Origin: Chara braunii
Lineage: Eukaryota; Streptophyta; Charophyceae; Charales; Characeae
DNA: 39,846 nucleotides
Reading direction: 5' to 3'
Assembly: GCA_003427395.1 (NCBI GenBank)
Contig: BFEA01000575.1
Location: forward strand, 494,594 to 534,439
Both the position numbers and the translations under genes were made by a program. Shown in pieces: positions 8,965 to 18,558 of the stretch. Position 1 is the first letter of the stretch. Every line of letters begins with the position of its first letter. The notes under the pieces were generated by a model, which saw only the letters and a list, made by a program, of their open reading frames with translations, did no database searches and was not told the origin of the DNA.

Positions 8965-9485
8965 GCGCTCTATCAGGATCAGGCATATGAACCCACCCGC
9001 GCACCTCCGCACACGCGCGCGCCAACGCACGAACGAATCGGGATACTCGCGCACTAGCGCACAAGGGCACCCCAACGCGCGATCGGATCGAGATACTCGC
9101 GCACCAGCGCACACGGGCCCGCCAACGAGCGATCGGATCCGGACACTCGCGCACTTGCACTCACACGCACGCCAACGTGCGATCGGATCGAGATACTCGC
9201 ATACCTGTTCACACGTGCGCCCCAACGTGCAAACGGAACGGGGCATTCGCGCATCTGCACACACGCACCTGCCAACGCGCGATCGGATCGGGACACTCGC
9301 GCACCTGCGCACACGGGCGCGCCAACGTGTGATCGGATCGGGACACTCACACGGAGTCGCGCCCCTGCCCACATGCGTGTGCCAACGCGCAATCGGATCG
9401 GGATACTCGCGCACCTACGCACACGAGCACCAACGCTCAATCAGATCGGGATTTTTGCGCACACGCGCGCACTAGCGAGCGATCA
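8965..9485. repeat. 50-bp GC-rich minisatellite
   Basis: A unit with core GCCAACGCGCGATCGGATCG then GGACACTCGCGCACCTGCGC recurs. The GATCGGATC core or its variant falls at 9,031, 9,081, 9,131, 9,181, 9,231, 9,281 and 9,331, exactly 50 bp apart, then at 9,391 (10-bp insertion) and about 9,437; a weaker copy lies near 8,971. Stops are rare in every frame, so long spurious open frames exist on both strands. Because 50 is not a multiple of three, any translation changes frame at each unit, which argues against coding. Confidence 0.92.
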
Positions 9486-9670
9486 GAGCGACACACACGT
9501 ACACCTGCACATTCGCATACCTGCGCACAATTGAGATCGAGGGCATGGACAACGGAGAACATGATCGGGATTGGGAAACTGGGCACCGCGCACACTCTCA
9601 CACTCCAGCGGGTGATCATGATCGGACCGGGATACGAGAACGGTTGCGCGTGTCCGCGCGCACAAAGATC

Positions 9671-9750
9671 GAGGAGCGGAAGTGGCTGAGCGCGCACACG
9701 CGCGCAAAACGAGGAGCGAAAGTGGCTGAGCGCGCACGCGCGCACTATAG
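9671..9750. repeat. Two tandem 40-bp units
   Basis: GAGGAGCGGAAGTGGCTGAG at 9,671 recurs with one change at 9,711, each followed by GCGCGCAC alternating purine-pyrimidine tracts. These GCGCAC tracts connect it compositionally to the adjacent 50-bp minisatellite. Confidence 0.85.
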
Positions 9751-9924
9751 TCGGGCGCAACTGCACAATTGGCGGCGATCAGAGTCGGCCTCTGGTTGAC
9801 ATTCGAGACATCTGGCGAAATGGGCCTTCAGGGCTATGACGGGACCTGGACTTCTAACGGGACAGATACTAGATTTGACGTGTCTGGGATCTTGACGGAA
9901 CCGGGGCTCGAACCTGAGCAGGAT

Positions 9925-10717
9925 GTGGACGTGACGAGACTTCTGACGGGACCGAGACTTTTGACGGGACCGAGTCTTCTGATGGGACTAGGACATCGGA
10001 CAAGACCGGGACTGTGGACGAAATCGGTACTTTGAGGCCGGGGCCCGAGCAGGATTTAGGATTTGGGAGCAGATCGGGACTTCAGAGCAGGTCCGCGCTT
10101 TGGGCCAGGTTGTGACTTGCTACGAGACCGGAACTTTAGACGGAACGTGGGACCTTGGCACAACAGAGCTGGGACTGATCGGGACTTGCACGTAGTGACG
10201 GAGGCTTTGATAGGGAGCCCACCGACAGGGACTACGGGGTCAGACAAAAGGAGGTTGAGGCATCGGGACTGGGACCACGGGACCGGAGCACGGACAGGTG
10301 GGAACTTTGACCAGGATTTGGACGTGACGAGACTTCTGACGGGACCGAGACTTCTGACAGGACCGAGTCTTCTGACGGGACTAGGACATCGGACAAGACC
10401 GGGACTGTGGACGGAATTGGTACTTTGAGGCCGGGGCCTGAGCAGGATCTAGGATTTCAGATTGAGGGACTTTGGGAGCAGATCGGGACTTCAAAGCAGG
10501 TCTGCGCTTTGGGCCAGGTTGTGACTTGCTACGAGACTGGAACTTTAGACGGAACGTGGGACCTTGGCACAACAGAGCCGGGACTGATCGGGACTTGCAG
10601 GCAGTGCCGGAGGCTTTGATAGGGAGCCCATCAGCAGGGACTACGGGGTCAGACAAAAGCAGGTTGAGGCATCGGGACTGGGACCACGGGACCGGAGCAC
10701 GGACAGGTGGGAACTTT
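9925..10717. repeat. Two-copy direct repeat of about 400 bp
   Basis: Copy 1 is about 9,925-10,312 and copy 2 about 10,313-10,717. Shared landmarks in order: GACGTGACGAGACTTCTGAC, GGACATCGGACAAGACCGGG, GGGCCAGGTTGTGACTTGCT, CTTTAGACGGAACGTGGGAC and GTTGAGGCATCGGGACTGGG. The offset is 393 bp at the start and 409 bp in the middle because of a small insertion in copy 2. A shorter GGGACC/GGGACT periodicity runs through both. No coding signal persists between copies. Confidence 0.9.
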
Positions 10718-11953
10718 GGGGCGAGACTGGGTTTTTCTTTTTTGAGCCGGGAATTTTGGGTCGATCCAAAGCACTTTGGTCTGCCAAATCAGGGTGCCCT
10801 TGGATCAGGTCGAGGTCCACGAAATTGAGGACGAACTAGCTGAGGCATCAGGACTGGGCGGGACGACGAGACTTTAGCCAAAGGTTAAAATACAGACCAA
10901 GACCTAAACAAGACAACACTGTTTAGTTGCTTGGGACAGGGACTTTGTGGACCAAGGAAACTTCCGGGTTGTGGCAGTGTTGACCAAGAACAACCTAACA
11001 GGACCGAGATCGACTGGGGGCTCGGTCGTAGACCAGCAGGGGCAACACGTGGTCTGGCGTGGAACATGTCTAGAGACTTTATCTGAGGAGGACAGCGCCG
11101 GGGTAGAGTTATGGTGAAACTCGATCTTGAGTTGTGGCCGCAATGGGCTCGAGAATCTAGCTCGGACACGGAGAGCTCTAGTGCGATTCCTTGGGATCAG
11201 TGGGCCTGATACCAGAGTCACCCCATTGCACGAAGGATCCGTCCGAGGTTGTTAGTAAGATCGGTCGGGACTCAAACCTATTTTCGTGATTTGAACTCGG
11301 AATTTACCTCTGGGGCTGGAAGTCGTGCTGTGAATCCCATTATTTTGGACTAAATTAAAATAATCTTTTTATTTATTCCAGACGGCGGGTTGTGAGAGAC
11401 TCATGGTTGTGTCCAAAGGTCGGTTCCAGTCTCTATCTGTGTGGATGTGGACTAACTGTTTTCTTGCAGGTTACAGGATCCCCGATTGACCCTCTCGTGG
11501 GTGACAGACACGACACGTGGTATAGGGTCTGGTCGGCGTGCCGGCAGACTACTTCTATCGGTCGACATCGGAACGGGCTCCAGGGACATACGAGGGAACG
11601 GAGGATACCCAACTCTCTATCATCACCACACAACTAAGCTAAGGGGGAGTCACTGTGTACCCTCACGAAGAATTGTAGAAGCGTGTTCATACCTAGCTCC
11701 TGAAGTCCCCGTGCAATCAGGCTTGCACGGCGTCTGCTTCAACCGGGGATGAGCAGGGGGTAGGAGTCTCTGCTTAGCCCCGGTACCTGCAACCACTGTC
11801 TGGTCAGGTCATCCCGTCAAGATGGCAATGGACGATGGTCCTGGGTGGTTAAACCACCAGTACTTCTTAATGTCGTGTCCGTTAACGCGCCATGATTTTA
11901 GGAAACGTACGGGCCACTACAGGAGCGCCCAGATTCATCCAACTAGAAACGTT
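10718..11953. other. No gene recognised; splice-acceptor-like sequence
   Basis: No domain is identifiable. At 11,452-11,470 the plus strand reads CTAACTGTTTTCTTGCAG, a textbook 3' splice site with a branch-like CTAAC and pyrimidine tract, and another acceptor-like TTTATTTATTCCAG ends at 11,382. The frame 11,471-11,752 is open for about 90 codons but shows no motif I know. It may be a scrap of a host gene or chance. A short 18-bp segment at 11,848-11,865 is the reverse complement of 11,989-12,006. Confidence 0.35.
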
Positions 11954-12112
11954 TCTACTCTATTTTTTTCGGGGCCGATAGCTGGGCCAAGTACTGGTGG
12001 TTTAACATTGGATAAGATAGGGGCTGTCTCTTATACACATCTTCTACTCTATTTTTTTCGGGGCCGATAGCTGGGCCAAGTACTGGTGGTTTAACATTGG
12101 ATAAGATAGGGG
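11954..12112. other. Exact 70-bp duplication around a Nextera/Tn5 mosaic-end sequence
   Basis: Bases 11,954-12,023 and 12,043-12,112 are identical over 70 bp. Between them, 12,024-12,042 reads CTGTCTCTTATACACATCT, the 19-bp Tn5 mosaic end used in Nextera library adapters. The 70 bases following the adapter repeat the 70 before it, as expected when an untrimmed adapter-containing read is joined to genomic sequence. I read this as an assembly artefact and not as a natural repeat. Confidence 0.93.
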
Positions 12113-12551
12113 AGGTGGGGGTGCACCAGGGCAAAAAGATGAGAGAAAGGGTGGGTGGGGTCTTCAAAGGGGTTTCATCTTGACAACCGAGTGGCCGAGT
12201 ACTGTGGGTGACTGCCATCCGTCTAGTATCCCACCTCTACAACAACCTGGGTTAAAAAGAAAAAAAAAAAAAAAAAAGGAAAGTGGGCGTTGTCTAACAT
12301 CACGGCTCTCTTTTCTTGGGGCGCAATGAATGTGTTTGTGCAGCGAGGGAGGTCATTGAAGTGGCACGGAGGACAAATGTGGATGGCACTGCGAATTCCG
12401 TTCTTTGTTTTCAATGCCTCCACATATGTGTTACATGTGCATAAAATTATTCAAGCAACAAGCGACAAGCGACGAGCGACAATATATATGGACGTGGTGT
12501 TGGGTTAAGTATGCACAGAAAAGGCTCATCTCTATTGTGCAAAGGTGAGAC

Positions 12552-12555
<4 letters not shown>
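12113..12555. other. Flank of LINE-A, no gene seen
   Basis: The stretch contains an interrupted A-run (12,258-12,279) and a short CAAGCGA/CGAGCGA repeat near 12,455-12,480. The open frames are short and carry no domain. It lies immediately downstream, in LINE-A orientation, of the LINE poly(A) tract, so the insertion target site should be here. Confidence 0.5.

Positions 12556-12583
<28 letters not shown>
12556..12583 (-). repeat. Poly(A) tail of LINE-A
   Basis: A run of 28 T on the plus strand is A28 on the LINE strand. It lies just past the 3' UTR segment shared with LINE-B and LINE-C, as expected for target-primed reverse transcription. Confidence 0.85.
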
Positions 12584-12587
<4 letters not shown>

Positions 12588-12842
12588 ACACCCCTCGTAG
12601 TGCTAGTGTTGCTGGTAAGAGCAGACAACACTAGCACCTGGCGGGGAGAGGCTCCATCTATTGGTGGGGAGCATCACCCGCTGGAAAACAGGTCCAGCGT
12701 CCCTTATATACAGTGTGAATCAAGATAATGTTAGGAAACCAATTGAGAAAGACACCTGCCAGAAAGAACCTCTTCAGCCTATGTAAGGCGCCAGATATGC
12801 TGTTATTACCCTCTGGTTCCTTCCCCACCCTCCTTTGTCATT
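12584..12842 (-). other. 3' UTR of LINE-A
   Basis: This non-coding end is recognisable because related copies sit beside two other T-runs, at 23,110-23,199 plus 23,720-23,830 (LINE-B) and 26,726-26,900 (LINE-C). Shared words include GGTAAGAGCAG/GATAAGAGCAG, GAGGCTCCATCTA, TTGGTGGGGAGCA and CGCTGGAAA followed by GGTCCAGCGTCCC. The family resemblance ties the three LINE copies together. Confidence 0.8.
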
Positions 12843-13366
12843 CTAATCATCCTTTGTCTGTTTCTGCTCCTGACCAAACCATTGTACTTCTACCATTGTT
12901 ATGGCTGCTGGGGGAAACATATCTGGAAATTCCTCAGGTCTCTTCATTGGGATGTTCTCTTCATCGGGATGTTGGGGTCCACTTGCAACCAATCCTTGAA
13001 CCTGAGGTTGTAGTCCTTGGTGAGGGCGCCACCTCCTCCCTCGTCCCCCTTCTCCCCAGGCCATTCGACCTGTGTCATCCTGCCACCCCTGTCCCCCCCC
13101 AACCAGTCTGCGCAAAATGTTTATATGTCCTTGACGATATCTGCTTTTTGTGTGAAGTGTTTAATTTTGCCCTGAATCTTTTTCCATTGTATCTTTATTT
13201 CCGTTTCGATAAATTGCCTGAGAATGTCCGTTGTTTCCCCTTCCCCAATTTTGGCCCCTTCCTGGTCGAAAACACTTTTTTTACCATAATGCCCACACCA
13301 CCGCCTTTCGGGCCATGGAAAAAAGGTTTTTGGCATTGTGGGATGCTTGTGGTCTACGCCACTCAT
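12843..13366 (-). pseudogene. LINE-A ORF2 C-terminal tail
   Basis: Two overlapping open segments (13,121-13,366 and 12,843-13,115) in different frames give a Lys/Gln/Glu-rich helix ('LRQFIETEIKIQWKKIQGKIKHF') and then a Gly/Trp-rich tail. Plant LINE ORF2 proteins commonly end with a charged coiled-coil-like tail after the zinc domain. No specific motif is seen, and the frame change between the halves indicates decay. Confidence 0.6.
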
Positions 13367-13419
13367 CTAGTTGTATAGTCTCCCAACTCTACGGCCATTC
13401 CTCCTCGGTTCCTAGTTGT

Positions 13420-13620
13420 GAGCAGATGCGGTCCCACCATCGCCATGTTAGTACTGCCCTTGGGCATTGGAGGAACATGTGTTCTATTGTCTCACATATT
13501 CTTCGACTTGGGAAGGCTGCATAGCAGGATTTGCACCATGGGAGAGTCTCCCCTCTTTGTTCCAGGTTCGTTCTGTCGATTATCCAATTGTTTATGGGGA
13601 GTCATTTGTGGCTGATTTCC
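13420..13620 (-). pseudogene. LINE-A zf-RVT zinc domain
   Basis: Reading the minus strand through about 13,540-13,450 gives CKSCYAAFPSRRICETIEHMF followed by LQCP. This is the plant LINE zf-RVT signature (C-x2-C ... E-T-x-x-H-h-h-x-x-C) with all four candidate zinc ligands present. The following 'WRWWDRICSQL'-like stretch matches the helix after the motif, also seen in LINE-D. The domain lies C-terminal of RT and is thought to contribute to nucleic-acid binding. No long open frame covers it, so it has been disrupted by frameshifts on either side. Confidence 0.8.
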
Positions 13621-15065
13621 TATTGCAGGGAGGCGAACTTCGCCGGTCTCTCTTTCACGCCCTTGAACCATTGTTGGCCTCTAATCTGATCATCTCCTAA
13701 GTTTAAGTGTCTCTTCCATTTGTCCCCTATCCTTGCCCGTATATCCACCTTGGGTCTAATCATCCTATAGATGGTTCTTACTGACAGTTCAGTGAGGTGC
13801 ACTGGTTACCCTTGCCGACCCCTCTACCATTGTCATTCGAGTGGGTCCAGGGGTAAGCAGGACAGGGGGGGTTCTGGCTGGTAGACTTGTTATTGAGTCC
13901 TCCCCTCGTTGAGGCATTGCAAAAACCTGGATTCCGTAAAGGTTGGCTTTGGCATGCCATTGGACCGAGTCTGGGTGGTATCTGACCAGTATGTCGTCCC
14001 CTCTTTTCCAATCCAGTTCTTGTAATGACGATCCTTTTCTCATAATTACCACCCAAGCTAGGAGAATTCAAAATATCAATTGTTCTAGAACGTCTACCAT
14101 CTAACGAATGTGGGGAAGGCTTGGTCTGAGTTGTTGGGCTGATTTCCGGTCCTTGTTTCCTTCATCCTATATATCTTCTACCGTAAGAGTCTCGTATCTG
14201 ACCCAAGAGGACCAGCGGGGGATCCGAACCGCAGAAGACCCGACCTTTCCTGTCCGTGATTGCTCTATTACCAAACAGGGGTTGGCGCAAGATTTCCTCC
14301 ATATGATTCGAGGACGGTCTATCAGGGATCGACAACATTCTCCAGTTTCGGATAAGGTTGACAAAAAACTTGTCCTTGATCAAGTCTTGTGTCCCCTTCC
14401 ACTGTTGGGTGTGAGTTGGCTCGGGGGATAGACCAATACCGATCCTTGAGCCATGTAATAGGGTCCACTCTGTGATCGGTGCTTGGTGCAAGTCTACGAA
14501 TTTGTTCCCTCACCAGGTCCCGCCACGAGGGGTTTATACCGATAATCAATTTTTTGACCTATTGGATTGATAGGGTTGTGGCTTGTAGAGAGGGGTCCAA
14601 CAATCCCAAACCTCCCCTGGTCTTTGGTTAGACCAGCGTATCCCAAGCTACCCGGCTCATCATATTTTGCAGCTCGTGATCCTCTCGTCAGAGAAAGGCT
14701 ACTAAGTATCGTTTGAGGGCCTTGACACTAGGCTTACTTAGCAGCCAAAGGGCTGATTTATACCATTTTGCTTCTAATACAACATTGTTGACGATCAGCG
14801 CTCTTCCGAAGATAGAGGTGTTTTTCCTTGCCTATTTCTACATTTTTTGAAGCGCAAGCCGAGTGATCCATTCGTCGTTGCTTGTCGGCGGGCCTAAAGA
14901 GGAAAGTGTCACCCCTAGAACGCGTACCTGTTTCTCGAGGGGTCTCAAGTCTGCCTTCGGTTGTTCGGGGGGATGGACCCCGTAGAAGTGGAGTCACCAG
15001 CCTTGTGTTTTGCGTCCCCTGTTGAAGGTCATGTCAGAGACATGAGTAAAGCGCCCCATCAGGGC
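13621..15065 (-). pseudogene. LINE-A RT thumb and connection region
   Basis: The region holds several short minus-strand frames in changing phase. 'REQIRRLAPSTDHRVDPITWL' (near 14,500) and 'EEILRQPLFGNRAITDRKG' (near 14,280) have clear counterparts in LINE-D (29,650-29,750), LINE-E (about 30,360-30,420) and LINE-B ('QPLFGN' near 26,155). 'LNLGDDQIRGQQWFKGVKERP' (13,700-13,640) leads into the zinc domain. The region is not assigned a catalytic role but is a family-specific connection. Several frameshifts show inactivity. Confidence 0.7.
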
Positions 15066-16092
15066 TCAAATTTCGTCCATATTACTTTGGGTGGCTTCTA
15101 TAACTATTGCCAGGTTGTCCGCAAACATCGAGTACACAGGTATAGCTTCCTCTGGGATGCCTGCCAAACGGAGCTTAGAGATATTTTTGTTAGTTCTCAG
15201 GTTGGCGAGCAGCGCTTCCATTACAACTAGGAAAAAAAAAGGGGCTATCGGGTCCCCTTGCCTTATTGAGTGTTGTAGTTGGATCTCCGGGGCTAGGAGT
15301 CCGTTCACTTACAGCCGTGTAGTCGCATTGCAGTGGAGTATTTTTATCCAATCGTAAAATTTCAGGCCAAAATTCATTTTCTGCAAGCATTTATCCAGGA
15401 ATCTTCAGTCTACGTGATCGTATGTTTTTCGAAGTCAATAAACAGTATTTGCAATGACTGCCTCGATAATTTAATTGATTCATTGACGAATAGCACATTA
15501 TCTTGGATGTTCCTATTGCGCATAAATCCTGTTTGTGTCGGGTGGATTAACTCCTCTTGGATCGCGATCATCTTATTGGTCAGTGCCTTTGCCACCAGCT
15601 TGTATACCACAGTAAGAAAGGTGATCAGACAATAGTTTTTAATATTAGTTTTATCCCCCTTTTTGTAAACCAGGGTACGAATTCCTTGACCTGCAAACTC
15701 CCCCATGTTTCCCGATGTTTTGACCTGCCTAAATACTCCATTAGGTCGATCGACATAGGGGACCACATTTCCTCCCATAATTCTTTAGGAACCTCATCCA
15801 CCCCGGGTGTTTTGTTCTCCTCCATCTTCAGGAGGGCTTTCCATATTTCTTCCTTTCGCAACGATTTTTCTCGGTCCTCCCACTGCCTATAAGAGATTTT
15901 CTGAGAGAGAGGAGTCAGAAAGTCGTCGATCTTACCTTCTCTGGTTTGCTTAATTTCTTCTGCAAGGTTGGATGAGAACAATTCTTTGTAAAAGTCTTTG
16001 GCCACTTTCAGGATGTGTGCCGAGGAGTATGAGGTAACCTCTCTTGTTTTAATCAGATCATATGGTCCTTCTATGGTGGTTCTTCTGGCCAT
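15066..16092 (-). pseudogene. LINE-A reverse transcriptase, active-site mutant
   Basis: Three minus-strand segments in shifting frames (16,092-15,625; 15,778-15,410; 15,308-15,066) contain the non-LTR RT blocks in order: 'EIWKALLKMEENKTPGVDEVP' (block 1), 'LVYKKGDKTNIKNY' (block 2), 'HPTQTGFMRNRNIQDN', 'LFIDFEK' (motif A, Asp retained), 'SIRQGDPIAPFFF' (block 4) and 'MFADNLAIV' in the place of F/Y-A-D-D. The second Asp of the FADD box is Asn (GAC AAC), which removes a metal-binding catalytic residue. The poly-Phe in 'APFFFLVV' sits at an A/T-run, a likely slippage site. The enzyme primes cDNA synthesis at the nicked target. Confidence 0.88.
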
Positions 16093-16148
16093 TGTTTGGG
16101 CCAGTGCGAAGAAGGATGCATTCGTCTATTCTTCCATGGTGTATCTGG

Positions 16149-16445
16149 CTAATTTTCCCCTGATGATAAATCATTGTCATCTTTGTTGAGAATAGGCCAG
16201 AAGTTGTTCTTTCGGTTTTTGTAACTCTGCGGGTTCTGTTTAGGGGTGCTGGTGCGGAGCAATTTTATTTTCTTGTTCAAGGTTCCAAATTTTCTCCTGA
16301 ATGTCAATTTTCTGTGCATATTTCTCTTTCGCTCGTATTTTTGAAAATTCGTTGCATTTTCTAGCCATGAAGGCAAGCCCATTGTTAAACCACTCAATTT
16401 GTGAATCATGTGGGTTTCGTGTGGGCTGCCTGTAGTCCCACACAT
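16149..16445 (-). pseudogene. LINE-A endonuclease-RT linker
   Basis: A 98-residue segment rich in Lys, Arg and Asn ('NFQKYERKRNMHRKLTFRRKF') lies between the endonuclease and RT blocks. It corresponds to the basic helical linker of LINE ORF2 proteins. No catalytic motif is expected. A second frame over the same bases (16,240-16,443) looks equally plausible, so the true phase is unclear. Confidence 0.55.
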
Positions 16446-16572
16446 CTCCGAGAAAGTTGCAAACTTGTGTTGACTTCAGGAGAGATGTGTTGAGCTTGTA
16501 AAACCTCGGACCCTAATCCAGCTTCTTGCGGAATCTGAATAGTGCCGCACACATCTTGTGGTCCACCCCTGG

Positions 16573-17300
16573 CTATTGGCTCTGCAGAAAGATCGCAGCT
16601 CCCTGCAGTGCTCTCTCCAAATCCTCCGCCACTAAGATGAGGTTTATTCTAGATCGAGATTGGAGTGGCGTCCCACTATTACGTATACTGGTGAAGAGCT
16701 TCCATTGTGGGTGGAGGCGTACGAAGGAATCATATAGGTGCGCCGCCTCGCAGAGCCTACGGATGATGCCTTCGTCTTCCTCTATAAAGGTGGGACATGG
16801 GGAGAGAATTCTCCACTTGTCCATGCTGCGATCAGGGGTGCATTCAAGTCCCCTGCAAAAATCACCGGGGTGCCTTGCGGTAGTTGGGTCCATATATGCT
16901 CATAGAAGATCTTGCGTTGCTCTACCTCGTTGGGTTCATAGACACATACTACGCAGACCACTGCTACCTCCAACATGAGGAGGGCTGCCACCCATCTTCC
17001 TTCTCTCACGTCTGCTGCAGAGTAAATGACATCCGCCCGGGAGTCGAGGGGGATCCATATTGCTATCCCTGCCGACCCTGGCCTCGGTGCATATGCCACA
17101 ATTTTTTGATGGGGCCAGGCTAGGTTGTGAGCTCTGGAGTGTTCTAGAGAATTCGTGATATGGGTTTCCTGGAGGCAGATAAGATTCGGCCAATGCCTCC
17201 CACCCACCCCCCTAATTTGTTCTATCACCGCCTTCCGCTTCTGCGGGCTTGCTGAGGCCAAGCCATTGACATTGAGGGTACACAAGTCTAAATCCGCCAT
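16573..17300 (-). pseudogene. LINE-A APE-type endonuclease
   Basis: The N-terminal 172-residue segment (17,300-16,782) has 'TLNVNGL' (Asn10), 'LICLQETH' (Glu45), 'GIAIWIP', 'VYEPN' (residues 120-124) and 'VIFAGDLN' (Asp151, Asn153), the successive motifs of the exonuclease-endonuclease-phosphatase fold. The frame then shifts, and 16,893-16,573 continues with 'LCEAAHLYDSFVRLHPQWKLFTSIRNSGTP' and 'SRSRINLILVAEDL', the C-terminal motifs (D-x-F-R ... H-P ... F-T ... S-R-I-D). The last motif reads RIN where R-I-D is usual, so a catalytic Asp may be lost. This domain nicks target DNA to start insertion. Confidence 0.88.
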
Positions 17301-18100
17301 CTATGTTGCCCTGCTCCAGGTCTTATCCTTACCATAAAGGACTTGTAGTTCATCCCTATCTTGGCCGGGTTGCCAATCTCGAGCCTGTTGGTGATGAAAC
17401 TTGGGTTCAAGTCTGTCCATGACTCTCCAGTCTCACCCAACTTACCTTGTCCAAGATGGAAGGGATCTGGAGGGTATTGTGTCTGAGGAGTGAGCATAAA
17501 CAATGCTCGACGTCCTCGATACTCCAGAGGGGCTATTCCTAATTCTCGACTGATGTACTTCCATAAGTTTCGAGTGTGATAGCCAAATTAGGCCCGCTTC
17601 CTTGTGTTCACTGAATCGGGCGAAGGCCACTCGTTGAGCCATGTGCGTTGATCCCTTCCTTGCCACCCATGTCGCCTCAACCCCGGGCTCATACTTTGAC
17701 ACCACAAATCTCTCAAAATCTAACTGGAGAACCTTCTCCTCATCACTACCATAATCCTGATAGGACGACCACCCCTTCAAGGTTGCCCTTTTTTGTTGCC
17801 CCTTTCCTGACGGGGAGAGGCCCACCTCCTAGGTGCCTTTGTTTTTTCTTATTGGAATAAGAGGGATTCCTTCCGAGGACATCCCCCCGCACCCCCCGCC
17901 TTGCTCCAAGCATGGCCTTAATCGATGCCTCTTGGTCGGCTCGTTCTCCTGCAACTGCCCCGTTTCTGGTTCGGGGCTCTCAAGTGGAGGTTGCGTTCGC
18001 TGTTTTGGAACCTTCGATGATCCTTGTCCCGGGCAATGAAGTGCTGGCCCTTGTTGCTTTTGGCTATCACCCCTTGCAGCCTCTTCTTTGTTTTCCTTCT

Positions 18101-18268
18101 CCTTTGTTTGAGAGCCACTCTCTACTTGTGTGCTAGGCCCTTCATTTGAGGGTGAGAGTGGGGGTGGCAGTAGCTCTGCTATTGTGTTCCTTTGTTTGAG
18201 AGTCACTCTCTACTTGTGTGCTAGGCCCTTCATTTGAGGGTGGGGGTGGCAGTAGCTCTGCTATCGTG
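18101..18268. repeat. Two-copy tandem duplication of about 88 bp in ORF1
   Basis: CCTTTGTTTGAGAGCCACTC at 18,101 and its near-copy at 18,189 start two adjacent units, each including CTCTACTTGTGTGCTAGGCC and GGCAGTAGCTCTGCTAT. Unit 1 has an extra 8 bases (AGAGTGGG-type), so the frame differs between copies. Confidence 0.9.
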
Positions 18269-18536
18269 TTCAACACCTGAAAGCCAATATATGCCGTATC
18301 TTTTCGGAGGGCAATCCCTTCGTTAGTGTTCTCTTGAGGCTTGGACTGCCGTCAATGATAGAGAAGATGCTCAAGTAAGTGGCATCCCAGAAATCGTCCG
18401 TCAACTAGCAATATCGGTCGTTCACGCTGTTAAGGAGTCAATCCGCCAGCTGGATCTGTTTTTGCTCCACCGGGATTTGTTGCTCTTGCTGGGCTTCCTA
18501 AACACTTGGTCCCGGGGCCTCCTCCATCCTTATTTC

Positions 18537-18558
18537 GGGGGGGGGGGGGGGGGGGGGG
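18537..18558. repeat. G22 homopolymer
   Basis: A run of 22 G interrupts the ORF1 tail of LINE-A. Runs of this length are unstable and hard to assemble, so the exact length is uncertain. Confidence 0.85.

Noticed and set aside
8939-9475. Long overlapping open frames (110-180 codons) on both strands, rich in Arg/Cys/Ala or Thr/Arg
   Set aside because: They lie wholly within the 50-bp minisatellite, which lacks stop words in most frames. The 50-bp period is not a multiple of three and no start or conservation signal favours one frame.
12024-12042. Tn5-like end as evidence of a bacterial transposon
   Set aside because: The sequence is the hyperactive mosaic end used in library kits, no transposase or second end is nearby, and the flanks are an exact duplication, as in a read-join artefact.
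18537-18558. G22 tract as a G-quadruplex regulatory element
   Set aside because: It can form a quadruplex in principle, but it lies in a decayed ORF1 tail and looks like homopolymer expansion; nothing else supports a role.
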